A stretch of 64,000 nucleotides of DNA from Lotus japonicus (Eukaryota; Streptophyta; Magnoliopsida; Fabales; Fabaceae), in the NCBI RefSeq assembly GCF_012489685.1, contig NC_080045.1, forward strand, positions 1,183,001 to 1,247,000, written 5' to 3'. Shown piece by piece: positions 45,800 through 55,287 of this stretch. The notes under the pieces were generated by a model. That model saw only the letters and a program-made list of their open reading frames with translations, did no database searches and was not told the origin of the DNA. A program made the translations under genes and the position numbers. Position 1 is the stretch's first letter; every line of letters begins with the position of its first letter.

Positions 45800-48649
45800 C
45801 TAAGATTTATCAGTACGGCGCAGAAGTTCCATCATCATGTGCTTCATCTCAATCAGCATGGATTCATGAGTGTCAAGACGTTGTTCCATGATGTCGAGTC
45901 TGGATGAGCTTGTCGGAGTAGAGCTGGAAGGAACGTTCTGAGCAGCTTGAGGTTCTGGAATGGAAGCAGAAGCAGCAGGAGTAAACAGAACTGGTGCAAG
46001 TCGCTCTGCCTCAGCCTCAGCTTCAAGACGTTCTGCCTCAAGTCTTGCTTGTTCAGCCTTAGCTGCTGCTTGACGGGCAGCTTCTTCTTCTTGTTCTTTC
46101 TGTCTCTTGGCTTCTTCAATGGCTTCAAGAAGCTTGGTTCTCTGTTCGAGTTCATGAAGAGCCACCCTCCTAGCAACCCTTTGCTTTGCAGCCTCAATGC
46201 TCTGACTTCCCTCTGCATGCAGGAGCTGCAGCATAACGGGAAACTGAGCCACCAGCCAAGTGCTCAAATTGTTCCACTCATCAGCCACATTTTCAGCATT
46301 CTCACTGAGGTCAGTCTGACCGTGCACATTGCGGAGCCTCAAGGAGGCTTCATGATTGAAAATATTGATGCACTCAGAGAGAGATGTGGGTTGAAGGTGA
46401 GTATAGGGAATGATGGAGAGGTTGGGTGCAGGAGAGGCTGGGTGATTGCTGCTATGAGCTTCAGAGGCACCTTGTGGAGAACCAATGTTAATTATGGGAG
46501 CATTGGGTTCAGAGGTTCCACGGTGAGGGTCTGAAGTTTCAACCAGAGGGTGAGGTGATCTAACCGAGGATTGGTTAGATACTGATTGTTCAGGTTCAGG
46601 GTCTGGTTGAATTGGCTCTTGTTGGTCAGGGACAGGGTGAGCCTGTTGGACTAAGGGGTCTGCCTCTTGGATAGGATTGGCCAAGATAGGTTCATCTGGG
46701 TCAACTAGACGTTCAGGTCTAGGGCCAGGATATTGCCTAGGGCTTGGACAGGTAAGGTAATATTCTTCCAAGGCAGATACCTTCTCTTTCCTAACCTCCA
46801 TGAATTTTCTAAGTGATTCAGAGGTATTGGAGGGAGGAGAGTCAAAGACATTGATGGGGAAGGATACAGGTGTGAAGGCTGATGAAGAGTCTGTATCCGT
46901 GGTTCTGACAGCAGGACGTGCTGATGCTCTGGGAGCAGAGTGATCAGACGTTCTGGGTTGTGGTTCTGTTGGTTTGGGTTCTGGTTGGTTGGGGATGATG
47001 GGTTCAGAAGGTAATGGGTCGTATGGAATGGTAAGGAGAGAGGTTGGATCTTCTGACCTAGAGGGTTGGTTCTGAAGCAAATTCCAGAGTGGTGCTTCAG
47101 TAGGAGAAGGTTGAAAGAATGAAGATCTTGGGGAATGTGGTGGAGAGGTGGTTTGTGCGGCTGGCTGGGATTCATGAATAGGAGTGAGGGGATTTGAAGA
47201 GTGTTGGAGTAAGGCAGAAATTGGGAGTGCATCAAATAAATTCAAATCATCATCAGAGGTAAGTGCAGGCTTACTTGTATGTGCTGATGATCGAGTCACT
47301 CTGGCAGGAGGTTCAGTCCTTCTGACCTCTGCAGCAGCTGGTTCCACCCGAGTAGGCTTCACCACAATTCTGACTTTCTTCTGCTTCTTCTTTGGAGGAC
47401 CATCCTCACTATCATCACCATCATCATCATCAGGCTTGCTCTTCGCCTTCTTGACCAGAGGGACATCAGATTCCTCTGAGGATTCGTCCAGAACCATCTT
47501 CCTCTTGGTTTTCTTCTTGGGAGGAGAAGGAAACTCTGGAGCTGGTGGAAGTCTGCTGACGAAATCATCAAGGTCAATCTCGAATCCTTGAGCCCTGAGG
47601 TCTTCAACATAGCATCTGATGGCTTCAGGATGGTCTGCTTGAGTCCACAGAGGGTAGTCATTCAGAGGCATTCTTCTTCCTCTGATCTCAGAAGATGTGT
47701 CCTCATGAGCAGGAGCAATCTTCTTCTGGACCAAACCCATCTTCTTCAGAGAGTTGGCAGTGAAGACATCGCTAACAATTGTGCTCAAATCCTCTGTGCA
47801 ACCAGCATTGATCAAATCTTGCACCAAGTTGCTTTCAATGAGAAAGTCTGAGATCAGCCTCCCAAAAGGGATATATTTGATGGCTGACTTGATGGAGGAG
47901 GTGGTGCGAGACTTCCGGATGCATTCCTTCAAATAAGAGAACAGGAAGTAGGGAAGGCAGATCTTCTCCTTGTCTTGAATGAAGAACAGCATCGCCTTCT
48001 GATTGAAGTTGATGTAGTCTGGAGAACTGCCCTTTGGTCGTTGATTGATGCAGTTGAGCAGGATCTTGTGCCAGACCCTGAGTTTGGGTTGAAGGTCCAT
48101 CACTTTGTAGCTCGTCTTGCCCGGTTTGAAGGTGGTGTACAGGGCCTTGTTGACGATGTCCTTGGTTCTGGGTTTCAGCTTCGATTCCGTCAGTGAGAAC
48201 CGATACCCATGAGCAGTTTCTGCACCTAGCAGATTCACGAATGACTTCTCCGTGATGATGATCTTCCTACCCAGTATGTAAGAGACCACCTGAGTGTCAT
48301 CACAATCAGCGTGCTTCCAGAATTCCTTTACCAGCTTCTCATACACCGGTCCTCGAAGTCGATTGAAGTAGTTTCCCCAACCTTGAGCTTGGACTTCAGG
48401 ACGGAGATCAAACCCATTTGCAGCCAAGTTGTCGAGGTTGAATCTCCATTCTGCAAGGACTTGGAGTTCCTCAGGAGGAAATACACAGTGAACGGCACAG
48501 CCCCGTTCTGCAATAGGAACAATCTCCTCTTGAGCTTGAGCTTGTTCTTGTGCTGGGTTCTCAGAGCCCCGTTGACCCGTTGCCAACCCGACTACCATGT
48601 GAGGGAACTGAGGTGCATCTGCAGTAGATCTTCTGGTTTGTCTCACCAT
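45800..48649 (-). CDS. Sirevirus env-like protein (949 aa)
   Basis: I take the ATG at 48649 (MVRQTRRSTADAP, TGAG-ACAAACC downstream) rather than the ORF's first ATG at 48805, whose extra 52 residues look like leader sequence. An N-terminal region (about 60-300) contains VYEKLVKEFWKHA and SYILGRKIIITEKSFVNLLG, typical of the plant retrotransposon env-like/'putative plant transposon protein' family. Basic clusters KKKTKRK and KKKQKKVR follow near 385-445. Then comes a long Pro/Ser/Glu-rich part and an EEAKRQKEQEEEAARQ-type coiled coil near 830-890. No clear signal peptide or membrane span was seen, so 'env' describes position, not proven function. It is intact and lies 443 bp after pol in a different frame. 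Confidence 0.85.
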   Translation of the reverse strand: MVRQTRRSTADAPQFPHMVVGLATGQRGSENPAQEQAQAQEEIVPIAERGCAVHCVFPPEELQVLAEWRFNLDNLAANGFDLRPEVQAQGWGNYFNRLRGPVYEKLVKEFWKHADCDDTQVVSYILGRKIIITEKSFVNLLGAETAHGYRFSLTESKLKPRTKDIVNKALYTTFKPGKTSYKVMDLQPKLRVWHKILLNCINQRPKGSSPDYINFNQKAMLFFIQDKEKICLPYFLFSYLKECIRKSRTTSSIKSAIKYIPFGRLISDFLIESNLVQDLINAGCTEDLSTIVSDVFTANSLKKMGLVQKKIAPAHEDTSSEIRGRRMPLNDYPLWTQADHPEAIRCYVEDLRAQGFEIDLDDFVSRLPPAPEFPSPPKKKTKRKMVLDESSEESDVPLVKKAKSKPDDDDGDDSEDGPPKKKQKKVRIVVKPTRVEPAAAEVRRTEPPARVTRSSAHTSKPALTSDDDLNLFDALPISALLQHSSNPLTPIHESQPAAQTTSPPHSPRSSFFQPSPTEAPLWNLLQNQPSRSEDPTSLLTIPYDPLPSEPIIPNQPEPKPTEPQPRTSDHSAPRASARPAVRTTDTDSSSAFTPVSFPINVFDSPPSNTSESLRKFMEVRKEKVSALEEYYLTCPSPRQYPGPRPERLVDPDEPILANPIQEADPLVQQAHPVPDQQEPIQPDPEPEQSVSNQSSVRSPHPLVETSDPHRGTSEPNAPIINIGSPQGASEAHSSNHPASPAPNLSIIPYTHLQPTSLSECINIFNHEASLRLRNVHGQTDLSENAENVADEWNNLSTWLVAQFPVMLQLLHAEGSQSIEAAKQRVARRVALHELEQRTKLLEAIEEAKRQKEQEEEAARQAAAKAEQARLEAERLEAEAEAERLAPVLFTPAASASIPEPQAAQNVPSSSTPTSSSRLDIMEQRLDTHESMLIEMKHMMMELLRRTDKS

Positions 48650-49092
48650 TTTGAAGAGGTTGAAGGTTTGAGGTAGAAGATGAAGTTTGAAGGATGAAGA
48701 GAGATCGAGAGAGAAATCACGAAGGAGACGGTTTTGAAAAGCAGGGAGTGCGAGAGTGAAAACCGGAAGTGAGAGAGAACGTGTGTGTATAGTGGGTTTT
48801 ATCAAATAACCGTTGTTGATTCAAAAAGCACTTTAAGATCAACGGTTGAAAATTAAAGATAGACAGTAACAGTAAAATACACAATCACACACAGAAGATA
48901 AGCATATCTACACGCAATCACAACAGACTGTCACACGGGCACAAGGAACTATGCATCAGAAATTCTGACGCACGTGTTGTTGTCTCAGCTTCAGAGTCAG
49001 TACCAGTGGGCACACACACTCTGATTGAGTTACCTTCTGGACTAGACATCTTCTGATCAAGAAGTATCATAGTCAGAGGTTCTGATCTATCT
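48650..49092. other. Spacer between pol and env-like gene
   Basis: 443 bp with no recognised coding frame other than the in-frame upstream extension of the env-like ORF to 48805. It contains leader-like sequence and TCAGAG words. The env-like product would need its own transcript, splicing or internal initiation; no direct evidence here. Confidence 0.4.
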
Positions 49093-50928
49093 TCACTCTG
49101 GACAAAAGTCCATGTTTAGATTTTTCAGAATAAAATTAAATCTATCTTCAGCTAAGGGCTTTGTAAAGATATCTGCCCATTGATGGTCAGTATCAACAAA
49201 CTTCAGAAGAAGTACGCCCTTCTGCACATAATCTCTAATGAAGTGATACTTTACCTCAATGTGCTTTGCCCTTGAATGCAAGATAGGATTCTTGCTCAAC
49301 GAAATTGCAGCAGTGTTATCACAATAGATTGGGATATTGCTCTCAAGGATCTGATAATCCTCCAGCTGATGTTTCATCCAGAGCATCTGAGTGCTGCATA
49401 TTGCTGCTGAGATATATTCTGCCTCTGCAGTTGATAGAGCAATGGTTGATTGCCTCTTGCTTGCCCATGAGACTAGATTGCTTCCCAGAAATTGACAATT
49501 TCCAGAAGTACTTTTTCTCTCTGTTCTATCTCCAGCATAATCAGCATCACAATAACCTGAAAGCTTATACTCTGATGTTTTCTTATACATCAAGCCAAGG
49601 TTAGTGGTGCCTTTCAGATACCTTAGGATCCTCTTAACAGCAGTTAAGTGGGTTTCCCTTGGATCTGATTGGAAACGAGCACATAAATGAACACTAAATA
49701 ATATGTCTGGCCTAGATGCAGTTAAGTACAGAAGTGAACCTATCATGCCACGGTAGAGCTTCTGACATACTTTACCACTTATATCTTCTTTTTCCAGAAT
49801 GCATGTTGGATGCATTGGAGTCTTGGCTACTGTAGATTCCAGCATATTGAACTTCTTCAGAAGTTCTTTAGTGTACTTGCTCTGATGGATATATGTTCCT
49901 TCTGGTGTTTGATCAACTTGTATTCCCAGAAAGTACTTTAATTCTCCCATCATACTCATCTCAAATTCAGCCTGCATCATCTCAGAAAATTCTTTGCATA
50001 GAGATTGATTAGCAGAACCAAATATAATATCATCAACATAAATTTGCACAATTAAGATATCATCTTTATAAGTCTTGCAAAAGAGAGTTGTATCTACTTT
50101 ACCCCTTACAAACTCATTCTCCAGAAGGAATGAGCTAAGTCTCTCATACCATGCTCTGGGAGCTTGCTTCAGACCGTAGAGTGATTTCTTCAATTTGAAC
50201 ACATGGTCTGGTTTCTTTTCATCTTCAAAACCTGGGGGTTGATGAACATAGACTTCCTCTGAGATATAACCATTTAGGAAGGCACTCTTTACGTCCATCT
50301 GATGTAGAACTATGTTGTGATTTACTGAGAAAGAAATCAATAGTCTGATTGCTTCCAGTCTTGCTACTGGAGCAAATGTTTCAGTGTAGTCTATTCCTTC
50401 CTGCTGGCTGTAGCCTTGAGCAACTAGCCTTGCCTTGTTTCTGACTACATCTCCTTTCTCATTTAGCTTGTTTCTGAATACCCATTTTGTTCCAATAACA
50501 TGGACATTCTCAGGCTTCTTCACTAAGCTCCAAACATCGTTCTTGGAAAATTGATTCAATTCTTCTTCCATGGCCAGAATCCAATCCTTGTCCTGAAGAG
50601 CTTCATCTATGGACTTGGGTTCAATTAAGGACACCAATCCTTTCAGACTCAGCAAGGTCTCTTCAGAGGGTCTGAAGGCAGATCTGGTTCTGACTGGTTC
50701 ATCTTTGTTGCCCAGAATCAATTCCTTAGGATGAGCTGCAGTGATTCTGCTCTTCTTCAGAGTTTGTGAGTTAGAGGGACCAGCTTCTTCCTCTGGTTCA
50801 TCTTCCTCTGGCTCAACTTCCTCTGGAGCTTTGCCTTTGTCAGAAACATTAATGCTTAAATCTGCAAACTTTTCAACTAGCTTTGACTGGTCAGAGTCAA
50901 GCTTATCATCAAATCTAACATGAATAGA
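49093..50928 (-). CDS. pol: pol part 2: reverse transcriptase and RNase H (after an in-frame stop)
   Basis: Same reading frame as the protease-integrase part but separated from it by TAA at 50929-50931. The first ATG is at 50721; residues before it (VRFDDKLDS..., an acidic linker) continue the frame back to the stop. Copia RT motifs are present: the [17 protein letters not shown] start, the [20 protein letters not shown] block, [13 protein letters not shown] and catalytic YVDDIIFGS. RNase H motifs follow: [19 protein letters not shown] and [13 protein letters not shown]. It ends MDFCPE with TGA. Catalytic residues look intact, so the only visible defect is the upstream nonsense codon. Confidence 0.93.
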   Translation of the reverse strand, partial: SIHVRFDDKLDSDQSKLVEKFADLSINVSDKGKAPEEVEPEEDEPEEEAGPSNSQTLKKSRITAAHPKELILGNKDEPVRTRSAFRPSEETLLSLKGLVSLIEPKSIDEALQDKDWILAMEEELNQFSKNDVWSLVKKPENVHVIGTKWVFRNKLNEKGDVVRNKARLVAQGYSQQEGIDYTETFAPVARLEAIRLLISFSVNHNIVLHQMDVKSAFLNGYISEEVYVHQPPGFEDEKKPDHVFKLKKSLYGLKQAPRAWYERLSSFLLENEFVRGKVDTTLFCKTYKDDILIVQIYVDDIIFGSANQSLCKEFSEMMQAEFEMSMMGELKYFLGIQVDQTPEGTYIHQSKYTKELLKKFNMLESTVAKTPMHPTCILEKEDISGKVCQKLYRGMIGSLLYLTASRPDILFSVHLCARFQSDPRETHLTAVKRILRYLKGTTNLGLMYKKTSEYKLSGYCDADYAGDRTERKSTSGNCQFLGSNLVSWASKRQSTIALSTAEAEYISAAICSTQMLWMKHQLEDYQILESNIPIYCDNTAAISLSKNPILHSRAKHIEVKYHFIRDYVQKGVLLLKFVDTDHQWADIFTKPLAEDRFNFILKNLNMDFCPE

Positions 50929-52197
50929 TTATTCAATAGTCTTAGCATCAGTATTAAAAAATCTAAAACCTTTAGATCTATCAGAATAACCAAGTAATAG
51001 ACACTTAGAAGATTTAGCATCAAATTTATGCAATCTATCCTTAGTATTGAGAACATAACAGACACAGCCAAAAGGATGAAAATAAGAAATGTTGGGTTTT
51101 ATGTTCTTCCACAATTCATAAGGAGTCTTTTTCAGAATTGGTCTCACAGAGATTCTGTTCTGAATGTAACATGCTGTATTTACTGCCTCTGCCCAAAAGT
51201 GCTTAGCCATGCCAGTTTCTTGGAGCATGGTTCTAGCCATCTCCTGAAGAGTTCTATTCTTCCTCTCAACAACACCATTTTGTTGAGGAGTTCTGGGACA
51301 AGAGAAATCATGTGTAATTCCATAGGAATCAAACAGACTCTCAAACTTGTCATTCTCAAACTCTCCACCATGGTCACTTCTGACACGCACAATTCTACAA
51401 GCCTTCTCGTTTTGCACTTGAGCAATGAAGGTAGAGAACACAGCATGAGACTCATCCTTGCGGGTTAGAAACTTTACCCATGTCCAGCGGCTATAGTCAT
51501 CAACGATAACCATCCCATATCTCTTGCCACCTATAGACTCAGTTTTCACTGGTCCAAACAGGTCGATATGCAGAAGTTCTAACGGCCTTGAGGTTGAGAC
51601 AACATTCTTTGCCTTGAAAGGGACTTTTGTGAATTTGCCTTTCTGACATGCTTCACAAAGAGCGTCTGAAGCGAACTTCAGATTGGGTAAGCCCCTGACA
51701 AGGTTTAGCTTGCTCAGCTGAGAAATCTTTCTCATACTGGCATGCCCTAACCGTCTATGCCATACCCACTGCTCTTCATTAACAGACAGAAGGCACTTCA
51801 CATTCTGAGCCTCCAACTCAGATAATCTGATCTTATAAATGTTGTTCTTCCTCTTGCTGTTAAACAGAACAGAGCCATCGATCTGACTTACAGCTCGGCA
51901 GGACTTTTGATTGAATATAACATCATAACCCTTGTCAGCTAATTGACTTATAGACAATAAGTTATGTGTTAAGCCGTCTACCAATAAAACATTATCAATG
52001 CATGGACTACTATCTACACAAATAGTACCAGTACCAATAATTTTACCCTTTTCATTTCCTCCAAAGCCAACTTCGCCTCCAGGCTTAAGTTTCAGCTCTC
52101 GGAACATACGCTTTTCTCCCGTCATGTGACGCGAGCATCCACTGTCCAGATACCATGATTGGTGTTTCAGTGGAGCTATCAAGGATATCTGCAACAT
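50929..52197 (-). CDS. pol: pol part 1: protease, GAG-pre-integrase and integrase
   Basis: Frame open from about 52210; the first ATG is at 52197. Protease active site DSGCSRHMTG; GAG-pre-integrase HRRLGHASMRKISQLSKL with CEACQKGK completing the zinc-binding pattern; integrase core with DLFGPVKTES, DDYSRWTW, SDHGGEFEN and ERKNRTLQEMARTML. It overlaps the end of gag by 113 nt in a frame shifted by +1 relative to gag. The frame ends in TAA at 50929-50931, inside the normally continuous integrase-RT linker, so this is a nonsense mutation rather than a natural gene end. Confidence 0.92.
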   Translation of the reverse strand: MLQISLIAPLKHQSWYLDSGCSRHMTGEKRMFRELKLKPGGEVGFGGNEKGKIIGTGTICVDSSPCIDNVLLVDGLTHNLLSISQLADKGYDVIFNQKSCRAVSQIDGSVLFNSKRKNNIYKIRLSELEAQNVKCLLSVNEEQWVWHRRLGHASMRKISQLSKLNLVRGLPNLKFASDALCEACQKGKFTKVPFKAKNVVSTSRPLELLHIDLFGPVKTESIGGKRYGMVIVDDYSRWTWVKFLTRKDESHAVFSTFIAQVQNEKACRIVRVRSDHGGEFENDKFESLFDSYGITHDFSCPRTPQQNGVVERKNRTLQEMARTMLQETGMAKHFWAEAVNTACYIQNRISVRPILKKTPYELWKNIKPNISYFHPFGCVCYVLNTKDRLHKFDAKSSKCLLLGYSDRSKGFRFFNTDAKTIE

Positions 52198-53995
52198 AGA
52201 TAATCTTGTCCTTAGGTACCCACTTTCTGGGTCCTCTTTTGTTAGTTACCCCAAAGGTTCTGATCACCTTGGGTGTCTCAACATGATATTTTAAAGGAAT
52301 ATTTGCATGATATTTAGTCTTAGAGAAAGATCCCTTTTTAAGAGGGTTTTTAGCAACTTCAGCAGGTACAGGATCAGGCAATATGGTACCAGAGGGAACA
52401 AAGCATTCATACAAGGATTTAGCTTTAGACACCGAAGGCTCATTTCTAATTGGTTTAGAATAGCCAATGCCATGCATTCCATTTCTGCTTACACCATAGA
52501 TCATTGAAGCCATTAAGCTTCTATCTACGCTTTTAGCCAGGAATCTTTGAAAAGATTTTTCATACTTAGATTCATGCTTACTATCAGAGGCATCGCAGGC
52601 AATAACTTCTTCTAACTTTGCAATTTGATTCTTAAGCACAGAGTTAGAATTAACTAAAGCATGGTTATCATTTTTCAAATCAGATATGATTTTCTCATGT
52701 TCAGAAGGAGTTTTAGAAACAGCAGATAAGTTCTTTTTCAGCTTCTTATGCTTAGACAACAAGGAGTTATACTTATCCATGATATCAGACAAAGCATGTT
52801 TCAGTTCAGAGGTAGAGAAGGAAGCAAATACCTCATTTTCATCGTCAGAGTCTGGATCTCCTTCTGATTCTGAGTCAGAGTCAACAGCTTCCTTTGACTC
52901 TGTTCCTTTGTCTTTGACAATAGCCATGAGTCCTTGGACTTCACCATCAGAGTCAACATCCTCTGACTCTGATTCATCGAATGTCACCATCAGACTCTTC
53001 TTGGTCTTGAAGTGCTTCTTTGGCTTCTTGTCCTTCTTCAATTTTGGACAGTCACTTTTGTAGTGCCCTGATTCTTTGCACTCAAAGCAAGTGACTTCCT
53101 TGATTGATGACTTCTTCTGACCTGAGGATTCAGACTTTCCTCTTGCCTTTCCAGAGCCTTTGAACTTGCTCTGCCTGTGCTTCCAGATGCGGTTGAGTCT
53201 CTTGGAGATCAGAGTCAGCTCATCTTCATCAGAATCTTCTGATGCTTCTTCAGATTCTTCTTCTTCCGCTTGAAGAGCCTTTGACTTCTCAACCTTAGCC
53301 TTTTCAGATTTGGATTTCAAGGCTATGGACTTTTTCCTCAGATCTTGCATCTCTGAGCGCTTCAGCTCATGGCATTTCAAAATGCTGATGAGTTCTTCTA
53401 AACTCATATTCTCAACATCTCTCGTGAGCTCTATTGAAGTCACCAAAGGCATCCAACTTTCAGGAAGACACCTGATGACCCTTATGACGTGATCTTTTGT
53501 TGTGTAGCTCTTGTTGAGAGGACGTATGCCAGCTACAAGCAGTTGAAATCTGGAGAACATTTCTTCAATGGACTCATTTGGCTCCATGATGAAGGATTCA
53601 TACTTTTGGATCAAAGACAATGCCTTTGATTCTTTGACTTTCTTGTTTCCTTCATGAGACATCTTCAGAGAGTCAAAAATGCCTTTAGCAAACTCACGAT
53701 CTGTAATCTTCTGGTACTCCTCATAGGAGATAGCACTTAGAAGAATTGCTCTTGCTTTATGATGTTGTGAGTACAGCTTCTTTTGATCTGCAGACATCTC
53801 TGACCTTGGGATCTTTTTGCCATCTGCATCAACTGGACGCTCATAGCCATCCACAATAATATCCCAGAGATCTGCATCGAAACCCAGAAAGAAACTTTCC
53901 AGTCTATCTTTCCAATATTCGAACCTTTGACCATCGAACATAGGAGGCTTTGCGTTGTAACCATCTCTTTGAGTTTCACTGGTGGTGGCAGCCAT
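52085..53995 (-). CDS. gag: gag polyprotein (636 aa) of Sirevirus-like element
   Basis: Starts MAATTSETQRDGYNAKPPMF just inside the primer binding site. The N-terminal half has the Ty1/copia gag fold signature (FEYWKDRLESFF, LWDIIVDGY, ILLSAISYEEYQKI, NESIEEMFSRFQLLVAGI). A CCHC zinc knuckle CFECKESGHYKSDC lies near residues 300-315 after a Ser/Lys-rich segment. The C-terminal part is acidic and coiled-coil-like (LKHALSDIMDKYNSLLSKH), as in long Sirevirus gags. It ends at 52085, overlapping pol. Expected role: virus-like particle coat and RNA binding. It is intact. Confidence 0.92.
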   Translation of the reverse strand: MAATTSETQRDGYNAKPPMFDGQRFEYWKDRLESFFLGFDADLWDIIVDGYERPVDADGKKIPRSEMSADQKKLYSQHHKARAILLSAISYEEYQKITDREFAKGIFDSLKMSHEGNKKVKESKALSLIQKYESFIMEPNESIEEMFSRFQLLVAGIRPLNKSYTTKDHVIRVIRCLPESWMPLVTSIELTRDVENMSLEELISILKCHELKRSEMQDLRKKSIALKSKSEKAKVEKSKALQAEEEESEEASEDSDEDELTLISKRLNRIWKHRQSKFKGSGKARGKSESSGQKKSSIKEVTCFECKESGHYKSDCPKLKKDKKPKKHFKTKKSLMVTFDESESEDVDSDGEVQGLMAIVKDKGTESKEAVDSDSESEGDPDSDDENEVFASFSTSELKHALSDIMDKYNSLLSKHKKLKKNLSAVSKTPSEHEKIISDLKNDNHALVNSNSVLKNQIAKLEEVIACDASDSKHESKYEKSFQRFLAKSVDRSLMASMIYGVSRNGMHGIGYSKPIRNEPSVSKAKSLYECFVPSGTILPDPVPAEVAKNPLKKGSFSKTKYHANIPLKYHVETPKVIRTFGVTNKRGPRKWVPKDKIIYVADILDSSTETPIMVSGQWMLASHDGRKAYVPRAET

Positions 53996-54053
53996 TGTTT
54001 TTCACACCGGCCCGGATCACTGAACACTGTTAGGTGTGGTAATCAGAACTTGC

Positions 54054-54065
54054 GCTCTGATACCA
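54054..54065 (-). promoter_or_regulatory. Primer binding site, initiator-Met tRNA
   Basis: Minus strand reads TGGTATCAGAGC two bases after the end of the 5' LTR (54068), complementary to the 3' end of plant initiator methionine tRNA, the usual primer for Ty1/copia elements. Confidence 0.93.
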
Positions 54066-54067
54066 AT

Positions 54068-55287
54068 TGAAGGTATGAAAAACGGTAGAAAGGGGGGGTT
54101 TGAATAACGTTTTCAGTACAAAACTACCACCTTAAAGATTTTAACAAATCTTTTCGAGAACTAAGTGCAAAAGATAGAGATAGAAAAGCACACAAGGATT
54201 TTATCCTGGTTCACTTGATAAATCACTCAAGCTACTCCAGTCCACCCGTTAAGGTGATTTCTTCCTTCTTAGAATGAAGGCAATCCACTAATCAGGTAAG
54301 AGTTACAACTGCACTTGAAACCTACAAGTGACTAACAATTACACTGACTTAGCTCACACTAAGATTCACTCTCTTAGTCTTCTCTAGGATCCGATCAACC
54401 TTGATCTCCTAAAGGAAGAATCAAACAACTGTTTGAGGTTGGTGTTTACAAGGGTTTGCTTCTGAATAAGCTGAGTGTAAACTAAAATAAATTACAAGAT
54501 GAAAGAAAGCTTAGAATGTGTCTTGCGCGTGTGTATTGCTTCTTATATAATTGTTTTTTTCTTCTAGCCGCTTCTTTCAATCTTCAGCCTCTATATATAC
54601 TCCAAGGATTAGGGTTGAGCGTTGCATGGAAATGCTACCGTTGGAGGGCAGTTCTGGAAAATCCAGCTTCTGCTGTGGCTGAGAACGTTAGGTAGGTCGT
54701 CAGGAAGGTACACTTGCTTTTGTACTTGGATAGCGACTTGACCTTTTAACCTAGGAGACTTCTGATCAGAGGAATGCTTCGTATTGGAACTTGTGAAGCA
54801 GGTTGATCAGAGTCAGAGGGAAAGCACAGATCCTCTGACCATTGTATCTTCTGATTCTGAACTCAGAGGGAAGAACATGGCCTTCAGAGTTTCTTGCTTC
54901 TGGACTTCAGAGTTTCCACTATTCAGCTTCTGGATCTTCAGAGTCTTCTACACCATCGGAACATCTGAACCTTCAGTGTTTCTTGGTTGTCAGAACTTCT
55001 GGATCATCAGAGCTTCTAGCGACTGAGTCCTCATCAGAGTTTATATAGCTTCAGATCTTCTGAAGCTTTTCCACTGTTCATACTGAACATGGTGAATGCG
55101 AAAGCGTTGCTTGGGTTACCCTTTATACACAGTGCTTCTGATTTGTGTGAAATTGAGTCAGGGTCAGAGCCTGTAAATAGCACACTCAGAAAAACACGTT
55201 AGAGTACCACAATTGTTCATATCAAAAGGTTAACTTGTAATCATCAAAACATAGAGTTGTACTACTAGATCAAAACTTGATCTTACA
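54068..55287 (-). repeat. 5' LTR of Sirevirus-like element
   Basis: 1,220 bp, same length as the 3' LTR with a single base difference seen. On the minus strand TATATATAGAGGC (near plus 54590-54602) is a good TATA-box candidate, giving a start in the middle of the LTR. Ends TG..CA; flanked by target duplication CCCGT at 55288. Confidence 0.96.

Larger units (their letters stand above)
43177..55287 (-). mobile_element. Full-length Ty1/copia Sirevirus-like LTR retrotransposon
   Basis: A 12,111-bp element with two 1,220-bp LTRs, target duplication CCCGT (43172-43176 and 55288-55292), methionine-tRNA primer site, gag, pol, a large env-like ORF and a polypurine tract, all on the minus strand. Pol order protease-integrase-RT-RNase H is the Ty1/copia order. 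An env-like gene downstream of pol, a long gag with a zinc knuckle and several polypurine tracts before the 3' LTR indicate the Sirevirus (SIRE/Maximus) lineage. It sits inside a satellite monomer whose two halves join perfectly when the element is removed. Pol has one nonsense codon, so this copy is probably not autonomous as it stands. Confidence 0.95.

Noticed and set aside
45947..48676. Plus-strand ORFs of up to 195 codons opposite the env-like gene (45947-46534, 47184-47591, 48311-48676)
   Set aside because: Shadow frames of the long env-like ORF; low-complexity Ser/Leu-rich content and no independent signals.
54054..54065. GATACCA-type words considered as tRNA gene ends
   Set aside because: They are primer binding sites complementary to tRNA at the LTR boundary; no cloverleaf surrounds them.
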